A program made the position numbers and the translations under genes. A stretch of 64,000 nucleotides of DNA from Bacillus benzoevorans. GTDB taxonomy: Bacteria; Bacillota; Bacilli; Bacillales; Cytobacillaceae. Each line of letters opens with the position of its first letter. The first letter of the stretch is position 1. The notes below the pieces were generated by a model, which did not search any database, was not told where the DNA came from, and worked only from the letters and a program-made list of their open reading frames with translations. Shown here piece by piece: positions 7,234 to 15,254 of the stretch. The DNA lies in assembly GCF_014207535.1 (NCBI RefSeq), contig NZ_JACHGK010000009.1, forward strand, positions 62,001 through 126,000. Reading direction: 5' to 3'.

Positions 7234-9783
7234 TTAATTTAATGTTTCAGAGCTCTGTTCATTCAGGCCAATCTCAATATTCACCAGATTATTGGATTCT
7301 TGTAATTCCGATGAATTTGTTTCGTTACTAAGCTGCACCTCGATTGGAATTTCCTCTGGAACATCGCTTTCAGTTTCAGATTGTTGAACAGAAGGGGCAA
7401 CTGCCGGTTCATCCATTTTATTTTCATCCGACACTAAAGCAGAAACTTCTGTGGCGGGATTCGGTGAATTTCCCTCCGGCTCCGCAATAGGTTCTTCTGC
7501 CGGTTCCTCTACTTCTTCAGGCTGTATTGGAAAAACAAAGGTAAACGGCAAAACTTTATTGCCAAATTCATCTGTTAATACCTCAGCTCCGGAGTAATAT
7601 GGATCATATTTAAGCACCGTATCTCCTGCTAATGCTTCTTCATTAAATTTAAGAATAAGTTTTTTTCCATACTTTGTTGACTGGGATGCCGGGACAATGC
7701 CGATTCGAAAATCGCCGGGCTCGATATTGTATACCTCTTTTGTAAAAGTCAGTTCAATTTGATCGGGCTTTCCATTGCCATTTGTATCTACCTTAATTGC
7801 CGTGACTTCGGCATCGTAATGATATGGGAGATTGACTTCGACATCATTTGTGTAAACATAGACAGAATTACTTTCATTTCCAACATTGGCATCCAGTACG
7901 GCCGAACCAGTTACTTTAACAGATGAAACACCGTCTACTGCGTTGGCGGATAATGTGATTGTGTTGGAAAGTGTTTCACCAGAAATCGTGACACGACCAC
8001 CTACTTCGATCGCTACAGTATCCGACTCTTTTGTTGCGTCTACTGCATTCTTCAGTTGTAAGTTATGAAACAGTGATGTGTTAATCTCGATCCGGTGTGT
8101 TCCGGTATTCACCACTTCAAAAGTCACTTTTGCTTTTACTTCTTTTCCCGGCATGAAAGGCTTTCCGCTTTGGTTGAGCAAGAGCATATTGAATTTTTTT
8201 ACAGCATTAGAGTCATCCTCTATTACTGTTAACTTCGCACCAAGGGATCCATTATCGATGCGGGAAGGCTGAAAGTTCGTCGGTTCCACTTTCGTCTGAT
8301 CGGACATCGGTTCACCGTTTTCCAATGTACCCGGCTGTGCATTATTGGCATAATTCTGATCGATCCAAACAATCGGTTCTGCGGAATCGTTGACATCCGT
8401 ACTGGCCAGAGTAATGACCGCCTCTCCTTTTGCATCGAGTTTCACCTGTCCCTGCTTGAGATAACGACCATTTTCATCTATGAATTCTGGAAAATAACTG
8501 CCGGTCGGTTCATTTCCGAGGACACCATCAAGCAACTGATAAATCCCAACATTGACAGTCCCACCAGCAAACGCGGTTCCATCCGGTTTTGTTACGTAAA
8601 TCTTATATTCGCGGCCATTATGTTCGATAATATTTCCGTTTTCATCGGTTTCCGCGATCGCGGCATAGTTTGTTCTTTGACCGGTAATGCTGATATTGTA
8701 TGGCGTAGTGCTGAATGTGACGGGTTCTGCTTTCGCGTGGAATTCGTATTTTTCATCAAAGCGGCCATCCTGCGTTTTAATGATGATCCCGCCTTTTGTA
8801 TCCCAGGTCTGATTGCTTCCGTCTAAAAAAACAATTGGCGTTACGGTGGCATTCGAACCTGTAATGGTAAAAACAGCTTTCCCGTTTTTATCCGTTTTGA
8901 TTTTCACTTCTGCTTTTTGACCGTCATCCGATTGATAAGGAATATTTGAATTACCATAGCCATTTGTCACGATGACATTTCTTTTTGCAGAAAAATCGGT
9001 TCCTACATTTTCTGCAAAGGTAACATTTAACTCGGCACCTTCAATCGGTTTGTTGGAAACAGGGTTAATCAGCGTTACGGTAAATGTTTTTGCTTCGCCG
9101 TTTCTTAAATTATTTCCTCTATCGTCACCTTTAATCGTAATTGGTTGAGTACCTGGGCTATCCATTGTCAGTGCCCGATAGATCATCGCTGCGAAGTCGC
9201 CGCGAAATAGTGGATCATGGAAGCCAAATGTACCATCATTTTTCCCCACTGTGATCCCCGCATTTGCCAGCGCCGCAACGTAAACTGCTAATCCGGAATT
9301 CGGATTTACATCGGGAAAGTCAGTTTCCGCATCTGTTAACGGAAGTCCAAATGCAGCAACAATATATTTGGCCATTTGCGCACGGGTAATGGTATCAAGC
9401 GGACGGAAGGATTCCGAGGTAAAGCCGCTGACGATCCCGCGACCCGCTAATTTCGCGATCGCTTCCTGTGTAGATGCGTTTACCGTATGTAAATCAGTAA
9501 AAGTAGTGGAAGGAATATTTTTTCCATCCAACAGACCGAGTGTTCTGGCAACAATCACAGCAGCATCGCCGCGAGTAATGCGGTTAAACGGTCTGAACGT
9601 GCCGTCTGAGTAGCCGGCAATAATTCCTTGATCGGCCAAAGCTAAAATTGCTTCTTTATGAGCATTTCCATCTAGGTCCAAAAAACCGGAAGCATTCACT
9701 GTTGCTGTAAAAGATAAACCGACCAACGCAGCTGACACTGCTCCGGCTGCATATTTACGATGTAGGTTTGGTTGGTGCGGCAT
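7234..9783 (-). CDS. SLH-domain surface protein (diverged S-layer paralogue)
   Basis: 849 residues. Signal peptide residues 1-32 (MPHQPNLHRKYAAGAV... to VNAS) followed by three canonical SLH repeats (about 33-205; ITRGDAAVIVA, ITRAQMAKYIVA, LFRGDFAAMIYRA). The body at about 210-720 is clearly homologous to that of the neighbour at 10256 (shared ENVGTDF, TPIVFLDGS, WDTKGG, GQRTNYAAI, YQLLDG, ANNAQPG-like blocks). The C-terminal 110 residues form an acidic Pro/Glu/Ser-rich tail absent from the neighbour. Start ATG 9783 follows AGGAGGTTTTTTTC. It lacks the strong promoter and the biased codon use of the two flanking S-layer genes, so it may be weakly or conditionally expressed. Confidence 0.88.
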   Translation of the reverse strand: MPHQPNLHRKYAAGAVSAALVGLSFTATVNASGFLDLDGNAHKEAILALADQGIIAGYSDGTFRPFNRITRGDAAVIVARTLGLLDGKNIPSTTFTDLHTVNASTQEAIAKLAGRGIVSGFTSESFRPLDTITRAQMAKYIVAAFGLPLTDAETDFPDVNPNSGLAVYVAALANAGITVGKNDGTFGFHDPLFRGDFAAMIYRALTMDSPGTQPITIKGDDRGNNLRNGEAKTFTVTLINPVSNKPIEGAELNVTFAENVGTDFSAKRNVIVTNGYGNSNIPYQSDDGQKAEVKIKTDKNGKAVFTITGSNATVTPIVFLDGSNQTWDTKGGIIIKTQDGRFDEKYEFHAKAEPVTFSTTPYNISITGQRTNYAAIAETDENGNIIEHNGREYKIYVTKPDGTAFAGGTVNVGIYQLLDGVLGNEPTGSYFPEFIDENGRYLKQGQVKLDAKGEAVITLASTDVNDSAEPIVWIDQNYANNAQPGTLENGEPMSDQTKVEPTNFQPSRIDNGSLGAKLTVIEDDSNAVKKFNMLLLNQSGKPFMPGKEVKAKVTFEVVNTGTHRIEINTSLFHNLQLKNAVDATKESDTVAIEVGGRVTISGETLSNTITLSANAVDGVSSVKVTGSAVLDANVGNESNSVYVYTNDVEVNLPYHYDAEVTAIKVDTNGNGKPDQIELTFTKEVYNIEPGDFRIGIVPASQSTKYGKKLILKFNEEALAGDTVLKYDPYYSGAEVLTDEFGNKVLPFTFVFPIQPEEVEEPAEEPIAEPEGNSPNPATEVSALVSDENKMDEPAVAPSVQQSETESDVPEEIPIEVQLSNETNSSELQESNNLVNIEIGLNEQSSETLN

Positions 9784-10170
9784 GAAAAAAACCTCCTGTA
9801 TATCTACTTGTCTATGTTATTCGTACTTTATTATTAATTGAGTTAGATTTACATAACTTATCCAGCATAAAAATTATAATTAAATAGCGTTTATTTTTCA
9901 ATATATTTGTACTATTCAGTTATTTTGTATATAAATTTTGGTATTTTCAGGATGGTATAATAGGATAACAGGACTATTTGATGGATAAAATATGAGAGGA
10001 GTATTATTTTGATTATTAGATTATGGAGGTCTATAGACATTTACAATTATCAACTTCTGAATCAATAACGCATTTCAAAAAAGTTTTGACTATATAAAAA
10101 TAGTTTTCTCTAAACATGCTTCCTTATGTATAGAAGCTCGTTTTAAAAAGATCTCAGGATTTTTTAAAAT
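9784..10170. other. Intergenic region upstream of SLH gene
   Basis: About 390 AT-rich bases between the start of the SLH gene at 9783 and the terminator of the next S-layer gene. No TTGACA/TATAAT pair as good as those of the other two S-layer genes is visible and no gene is seen. Confidence 0.45.
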
Positions 10171-10212
10171 AAAGATTGAAGAGACCAAAGCAAAGCTTAT
10201 GGTCTCTTCAAT
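10171..10212 (-). terminator. Terminator of S-layer gene at 10256
   Basis: Inverted repeat TTGAAGAGACCA...TGGTCTCTTCAA with a 15-base loop, about 45 bases beyond the stop of the S-layer gene. A T-rich tract lies on its left side as needed for minus-strand termination. Confidence 0.7.
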
Positions 10213-10221
10213 TGGTAAACA

Positions 10222-10255
10222 TTAGGGAAACACTAGAACCGTCCCTATGTTTTTA
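10222..10255. repeat. AACCGTCCC dispersed element
   Basis: Reads GGGAAACACTAGAACCGTCC then CTATGTTTTT, ending directly at the stop codon of the S-layer gene. Related copies are at 42594, 43310, 49620, 50725, 55175 and 62572. Confidence 0.6.
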
Positions 10256-12541
10256 TTAATAGTTTTCAGTGAATCCAATAACTTTATTACCAAATTCATC
10301 AACTAGTACAGAACCACCTGCACCATTTGGATCATAAGTGATTGCTCCAGTAGCACCAACGATTGAATCAGGGAATTTAACAATTACTTTTCTTCCATCT
10401 ACAGTTACAGAAGTCGCTTTAGTAGTTCCGATTTTGAAGTCGCCAGCTTCTGCGCCAGTAACTGCTTTATCAAATGTTAATACAACTGTTTCATTACCAT
10501 TAGCATTGTCTGTATCAACAGCATCTGCTTCTACATCAGCTGCATAGCTAAAGCCGATTTTTGTGTTATTAAGCTCAGCTTTTACAGTTACAGATTGGCT
10601 TTCATATCCAACACCATCATCGATAACTGCTGAAGTTTTTACGTTAAGGCTTGTAGTTCCGAATGGAGCTTGAGCACTGAACAACGCATCGTTAACATCA
10701 TTGATATGTCCAGAGATTGTTAAAGAGCCACCTACATTAATAATAATATGTTCAGTTGAACTTAAATCAACATTTCTTGTATTTGTGATATGTTGGCTAG
10801 AAACATGGTCAGTATCAATTAGAATAGCATGTGTACCTGTATTTTCAATTGTGAAAGTTACATTCGCATCAATCGCACGTTCAGGTTGGAATGGCTTTCC
10901 ACTTTGGTTAAGAAGTGTAAGTTTGAAATCTTGGAAACCATCAACAAGATTTTCTTCAATTTCTAATAGCGCACCTAATTCTAGGTTATCAACGCGAACA
11001 TTTTGGAAGTTTGTTGGATCTACTTTAGTGTTATCAGATACTGGTTCACCAGCTTCATATGTTCCACCCTGCCAGTTTGTTCCAGTGTTTTGGTCAACCC
11101 ATACAATTGGTTCAGCGTTATCATTAACAGCTGTGCTCGCTAACCAAACTTTTGCTTGACCGTTGTTATCTAATTTTACAACACCTTGGGTTTGATTTAA
11201 TCTAGGTGCTGCTGTGTCTTCAAGGTTTCTGTCTACTTTATTAATAGTTCTATATAAGTAAGCAGCAGTTGGTTCATTTCCTAATTTACCATCTAGCAAT
11301 TGATAAATACCAACATTTACTAGACCACCAGCATATGCAGTACCATCAGGTTTCTTAACAGTAATTACATATTCACGACCATTGTGTTGGAAGCCGCCTC
11401 TTCTTAAATCTTGAGAAATAGCAGCGTAGTTCGTTCTTTGTCCTTCAACAGCGATTGCATATTCAGTTACACCGAATGTAACAGTTGCTGCTTTTGCATA
11501 TAATTCAGTGTTTTTGTCAAAACGGTTATCTTGAGTGTTAGGGATTTGTGGGTTTCCACCTTTAGTATCCCATTCTTGATAACTTCCGTCTAAGAATACG
11601 ATTGGAGTAACAGATGTGTTAGAACCAGTTACTTCAAATGTTGCTACACCATTTTTATCAGTAACGATTTCTACTTCTCTTTCTTGGCCATCATTGGCTT
11701 GGTAAGGAGTAACTGCATGACCTTCAGCGTTTGTTACTGTTGCATTTCTTTCTGGACCGAAGTCAGTTCCAACGTTTTCTTCAAATGTAACGTTTAATGT
11801 AGCACCTTCGATTGCTTTACCTGAAACTGGGTTAGTAAATTTAACAGTGTAAAGTTTAGATTTACCATTTGTAAGCTTGTTACCTTGGCTGTCGCCTGTG
11901 ATAGTTAATGCAGATGGTTTTTCGATTGGTGGAACTTTTTTGCTTGCAGCTTCAGCTCTTTGTAAGAAAATTGCAAAGTCACCGCGTTTTGCATTGTCAT
12001 ATGTGCCGAATGTTGTTGCAGAAGTTCCGCTTGTAACTCCGTTGCTTACTAGAGCAGAAACAGCTTCTTGATATTTTGATGCAACATCATTAAATGCTAA
12101 TGATTGAGTACCAGCTTCAAGTTTGAATCCTTTTTGAATCCAAACAGCAAGTTCGCCACGAGTGATAAAATCTTGAGCACCGAATGTAGTAGCAGTTTTA
12201 CCGCTAGTGATTCCAGCTGCTTTAAGGGCATTTACCGCACCTTTAGCACGTTGTGGAACATCAGTGAATCCTGCATCTGGAGCAGAAGTAGTGTTAAGAC
12301 CTAATACAGCGGCAACAAATACTGCTGCGTCTACACGTTTGATATTTTCATAAGTTCCGAATGTTGTAGCTGAAGTACCTTTGATTCCTTTAGATACTAC
12401 GAAGTCTACTGCTTCTTGGTATTTAGAGTTTACATCTGAGTAGCTTGCTGCGCCGGCAACACCTGCGAAAGATGATGCTACAACTGCTGTTGATACGGCA
12501 CCTACTAAAAATTTGCGATAAGATTTTGGTTGGTAAGCCAT
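10256..12541 (-). CDS. S-layer protein with N-terminal SLH domains
   Basis: 761 residues: signal peptide 1-32 identical to that of the protein at 3960, three SLH repeats (about 33-200, IKRVDAAVFVA, ITRGELAVWIQ, AKRGDFAIFLQ), then a body homologous to the SLH protein at 7234 and ending in an Ig-like module (VVLTFDKAV...DPNGAGGSVLVDEFGNKV). It would be exported by Sec, probably with SecA2, and anchored to secondary wall polymer. Start ATG 12541 follows GGGAGGAAATCTCA. Codon use is biased as in the 3960 gene, and the same TTGACA-17-TATACT promoter precedes it. It may be the major or an alternative S-layer subunit. Confidence 0.9.
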   Translation of the reverse strand: MAYQPKSYRKFLVGAVSTAVVASSFAGVAGAASYSDVNSKYQEAVDFVVSKGIKGTSATTFGTYENIKRVDAAVFVAAVLGLNTTSAPDAGFTDVPQRAKGAVNALKAAGITSGKTATTFGAQDFITRGELAVWIQKGFKLEAGTQSLAFNDVASKYQEAVSALVSNGVTSGTSATTFGTYDNAKRGDFAIFLQRAEAASKKVPPIEKPSALTITGDSQGNKLTNGKSKLYTVKFTNPVSGKAIEGATLNVTFEENVGTDFGPERNATVTNAEGHAVTPYQANDGQEREVEIVTDKNGVATFEVTGSNTSVTPIVFLDGSYQEWDTKGGNPQIPNTQDNRFDKNTELYAKAATVTFGVTEYAIAVEGQRTNYAAISQDLRRGGFQHNGREYVITVKKPDGTAYAGGLVNVGIYQLLDGKLGNEPTAAYLYRTINKVDRNLEDTAAPRLNQTQGVVKLDNNGQAKVWLASTAVNDNAEPIVWVDQNTGTNWQGGTYEAGEPVSDNTKVDPTNFQNVRVDNLELGALLEIEENLVDGFQDFKLTLLNQSGKPFQPERAIDANVTFTIENTGTHAILIDTDHVSSQHITNTRNVDLSSTEHIIINVGGSLTISGHINDVNDALFSAQAPFGTTSLNVKTSAVIDDGVGYESQSVTVKAELNNTKIGFSYAADVEADAVDTDNANGNETVVLTFDKAVTGAEAGDFKIGTTKATSVTVDGRKVIVKFPDSIVGATGAITYDPNGAGGSVLVDEFGNKVIGFTENY

Positions 12542-12652
12542 TGAGATTTCCTCCCTTTTTTTATAAAAAAAGTTATTTATATAGTCAAAGCTATTTTACA
12601 AGTTACAATTTTTGCAAAATTAAACTCGTAATCTAGCTTGCCAACGAGACAT

Positions 12653-12681
12653 AGTATAGAATTTTTACAGAATATTGTCAA
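12653..12681 (-). promoter_or_regulatory. Strong sigma-A promoter of S-layer gene
   Basis: Minus strand TTGACA (12681-12676), 17-base spacer, TATACT (12658-12653), nearly the same as the promoter at 6650-6678. The -35 box lies within an imperfect inverted repeat around 12667-12691 (ACAGAAT..ATTCTGT), a possible operator. Confidence 0.85.
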
Positions 12682-13025
12682 CATTCTGTAAACTATATAA
12701 TCCTATATTTTGTAACATCTAACAATTTTACATATCTTTTACAATTTGCTTGATTTTTACAATTTAATCCATTCATTTGTGTCAACTGGTGGATTTCATT
12801 GTATTTCCAAGGCATGGAAGTATTTGGATATTATTTCACAAACTACTACATTGTAAATGATGATCAGCAAATATAATGGTTCCTTAAATAGCGTGTGTGG
12901 CAGAGCCCTTACACGACCATTCCAATCGGAATAATATACAAACAGACGTACTTTCACCTGTTTTGCCACTTGAAAATCATTTTGAATTATGTAAGTGAAA
13001 CAATATCATCTGGTTCTTGCATATT

Positions 13026-13041
13026 GTTCTTAATTAAGAAC
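13026..13041. promoter_or_regulatory. Perfect palindrome GTTCTTAATTAAGAAC
   Basis: 16-bp perfect dyad. Two related GTTC-N8-GAAC sites are at 13085-13100 and 13258-13273 (CCTGATTAA- and CCTAATAAA-type centres). Could be a regulator's binding site; no target gene is evident. Confidence 0.4.
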
Positions 13042-13084
13042 ATACTAAGTAAAATGAATGCGCCATTCTTAATTTATGCAGGAT

Positions 13085-13100
13085 GTTCCTGATTAAGAAC
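13085..13100. promoter_or_regulatory. GTTC-N8-GAAC dyad
   Basis: GTTCCTGATTAAGAAC, an imperfect dyad related to the perfect palindrome at 13026. Confidence 0.35.
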
Positions 13101-13257
13101 ACCAGACTAAGATGACTCTATCAACTACAACCTCATTATAAGGTATAAAGATTGATATATCAATATTTTGTTCTCGACACCGAATAGGAAAACACTATCG
13201 TTCAAGTAGTTATTTTGTCGTAATTTGATCGAAATTTGACAAATACTGATCAATACT

Positions 13258-13273
13258 GTTCCTAATAAAGAAC
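13258..13273. promoter_or_regulatory. GTTC-N8-GAAC dyad
   Basis: GTTCCTAATAAAGAAC, third copy of the dyad in this intergenic stretch. Confidence 0.35.
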
Positions 13274-13548
13274 TAGTTTTTAATAAAACAGCCACATATT
13301 ATCACTGCTTTGTAAAAAATATTTGGATAAATTGTCACAGATTGGAAATTGGCAGAGGTTTCTATATTAAAAGAGGCTTATGCCATTTCATACCGTGATA
13401 AATATAATAGGCCTTTTATTTATATAATATGAAAGGAAATGAACTGAATCGACATATTCACCAAATTGGTATATTTTCCTAATAAAGTTTATTCCTTCCA
13501 ATTCGATTTATTTCTTGTTGTTTTTACATAACTTCCCGAATGAGAAAG

Positions 13549-13568
13549 CCCACTGCTTCAGCTGTGGG
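13549..13568 (+). repeat. Left-end subterminal hairpin of IS element
   Basis: CCCACTGC-TTCA-GCTGTGGG, eight-position stem with one mismatch. Its first 19 bases recur at the right end (15162-15180). Confidence 0.75.
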
Positions 13569-13580
13569 ATGATAGTGGGG

Positions 13581-13625
13581 TCAAATCAGGCGTGTCTTCA
13601 GACGCGTTAATGATTTGATTTTTTT
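13581..13625 (+). terminator. Intrinsic terminator between IS left end and tnpB
   Basis: Outer arms TCAAATCA/TGATTTGA enclose an inner hairpin (GCGTGTCT..AGACGC), followed by seven T. It sits upstream of the tnpB promoter, so it would shield tnpB from read-through. Confidence 0.75.
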
Positions 13626-13643
13626 ATTATTGAAAAAATGCCA

Positions 13644-13673
13644 TTGTAATAGGAACATACATTCTGTTATAAT
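13644..13673 (+). promoter_or_regulatory. Probable tnpB promoter
   Basis: TTGTAA at 13644-13649, 18 bases, TATAAT at 13668-13673, with start expected about 25 bases before the ribosome site. Confidence 0.55.
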
Positions 13674-13709
13674 CAAAGAACAGTATAAAAGTATGAAAGG
13701 AGGTGCGAG

Positions 13710-15044
13710 ATGTTCGTCACCCATTCTTTTCAAATACCTTATGAAATAAACTTATACAACGAATTAAGAATAATGCAAAGAGAAGCTACTTCTGTTTGGA
13801 ATGATATTGTTCGAGAAGCGAACTCCTATTATTTCACCACTAAAAAATGGCTCAGCAAAACAGAGATTCAAGCAGTACGAAAACAAACATATAACCTTCA
13901 TTCTCAAACCGTCCAAGCGATTGCGGATAAATATGCAGCCAATCGGGAGACCATCCGAAAACTACGTCTAACAGATAAAAAAGCTAAATATCCGTGGAGA
14001 AAAAAGTACTATTATTGCATTCCGTTGAAAAAGGCATCTATGGAAATATCAGATGAAATCATCAAGGTCAAAAAGGCGGAGTACGGTTCTCCTTTGGTTG
14101 ATTTATTGGCTAAAAAGAAAAAGAGGGGTTGGAATGAAAAGTTCCCGAAGAAAAATGGATATATTCTAATTCCGAATTTAACAACTGAAGATTTAACGAA
14201 ATGTAACTATGCAGAGGTCGTTTGGAGAAATGGTTCTTATTGGTTCACCTATTCAGTAGAAGTTTCTGAAAAAGATAAATCCTCCTATGAATTTAAAGCA
14301 GCTGGTGGTGACTTAGGCGAAATCCATGCTGTTTCAGTTGCGACAGAAGATAAATCTTTATTGATTTCAGGTCGTTCCATGAGAAGTATCTCTCAATTCC
14401 GAGCTAAAACATTAGCCGAATTGAGTAAATTGATGTCTCGTTGTAAAAAGGGTTCGCGTCAATGGAGAAAATATAATAAAGCTAGGGGACGTATTCGTCA
14501 AAAAAGCAAAAACCAACTCGAAGAGTTGGAACACAAAACAACAAAAGAGGCAGTCTTATTTTTAGAAGAAGAGAAAGTCACTCACTTCGTGATTGGCAAT
14601 GTGTCAGGCATTGAAAAGAACACAAAGAAGGATGAGAAAAAGAAAAAGAAGAACAATAAAGTAAGAAGACAACAATTGTCACTTTGGAACCAGGGGAAAA
14701 TTAAAGAAAGGTTAATTTATAAAGCTAAGTTGAGAGGAATTAAAGTAGAAGAAACAGAGGAAAGTTATACTTCTCAAGATTGTCCATTTTGCGGTGGGAG
14801 ACACCAAGCTAATGGGCGAAATTTTGTATGTTCTGTTCACAAAACAGAAATCCATCGAGATGTAAATGGGGCTCAAAATATTGCCAGGAAACTCTACCCG
14901 ATGGAGGTAAAACTGATGGAATCGATTATTTATAAACAGCCTGTTTGGTATAAACATCATCTGACGGAGGAGAGAAGACAAGAAACTAAACATCCGAAGG
15001 ATAAGCCTAAAAAGGCAAAAAGTATCGCCGAAAGGACGGCGTAG
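13710..15044 (+). CDS. tnpB: TnpB-family RNA-guided nuclease
   Basis: 444 residues; TnpB proteins are RNA-guided DNA endonucleases related to Cas12 that help keep IS200/IS605 elements in place. The ATG follows AAAGGAGGTGCGAG. The RuvC-like core has DLG at residue 201, a zinc finger with C358, C361, C374 and H377 (the second pair is CSVH rather than CxxC), and HRDVNGAQNIARK with D384. The second acidic position should be near residue 297, but the sequence there is VIGNVSGIEKN, with Asn where many relatives have an acidic residue. A basic tail follows residue 430. The frame is full-length and undamaged. Confidence 0.88.
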   Translation: MFVTHSFQIPYEINLYNELRIMQREATSVWNDIVREANSYYFTTKKWLSKTEIQAVRKQTYNLHSQTVQAIADKYAANRETIRKLRLTDKKAKYPWRKKYYYCIPLKKASMEISDEIIKVKKAEYGSPLVDLLAKKKKRGWNEKFPKKNGYILIPNLTTEDLTKCNYAEVVWRNGSYWFTYSVEVSEKDKSSYEFKAAGGDLGEIHAVSVATEDKSLLISGRSMRSISQFRAKTLAELSKLMSRCKKGSRQWRKYNKARGRIRQKSKNQLEELEHKTTKEAVLFLEEEKVTHFVIGNVSGIEKNTKKDEKKKKKNNKVRRQQLSLWNQGKIKERLIYKAKLRGIKVEETEESYTSQDCPFCGGRHQANGRNFVCSVHKTEIHRDVNGAQNIARKLYPMEVKLMESIIYKQPVWYKHHLTEERRQETKHPKDKPKKAKSIAERTA

Positions 15045-15180
15045 TTGGCACAGACCTTGCCCTCTTGAAAGACTGTTTTTCTCTCAAGAGTTGTTCGCCC
15101 AAGTCTCGCCTCTGCATCTTTCTCTTGAAAGTATGTAAGTGGGATGTTTGCGAAAAAGAACCCCACTGCTTCAGCTGTGG
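15045..15180 (+). ncRNA. Candidate omega (reRNA) region downstream of tnpB
   Basis: In TnpB systems the guide RNA is made from the 3' end of tnpB through the right end, with the guide read from flanking DNA. Here this stretch holds a stem (CTCTTGA..TCAAGAG, about 15061-15090) and the right-end hairpin at 15162-15180. The RNA is inferred from family knowledge; the guide would begin just after the element, upstream of secA2. Confidence 0.45.
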
Positions 15181-15207
15181 ACGTGGTCAGGTCCCCTCAT
15201 TTAATGC

Positions 15208-15213
15208 TATACT
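15208..15213 (+). promoter_or_regulatory. Possible -10 box of secA2
   Basis: TATACT 41 bases before the secA2 start. The matching -35 position (about 15185-15190, GGTCAG) is poor and lies at the IS right end. Confidence 0.35.
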
Positions 15214-15254
15214 ATTGCAAGGAAACAGGATTGATTTTACGAGGTGAGAAGCGT

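Larger units (their letters stand above)
12700..13535. other. Intergenic region with GTTC-N8-GAAC sites
   Basis: No credible gene over about 830 bases. Its only visible structure is three GTTC-N8-GAAC palindromes at 13026, 13085 and 13258. Confidence 0.5.
13540..15190 (+). mobile_element. TnpB-only IS200/IS605-type (IS1341-like) element
   Basis: The 19-base hairpin sequence CCCACTGCTTCAGCTGTGG occurs in direct orientation at 13549-13567 and 15162-15180, near both ends; each folds into a stem with a TTCA loop, as in the subterminal imperfect palindromes of this family. The element carries tnpB and no tnpA, so it cannot move alone. Exact ends are uncertain: transposition in this family leaves no target duplication. 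It lies between the S-layer genes and secA2. Confidence 0.75.

Noticed and set aside
13540..15190. Complete autonomous IS605 element
   Set aside because: No tnpA is present on either side of tnpB, so it is at most a TnpB-only derivative.
15144..15254. 37-residue extension of SecA2
   Set aside because: Lies in the IS right end; the typical SecA2 N-terminus starts at ATG 15255 with a ribosome site.
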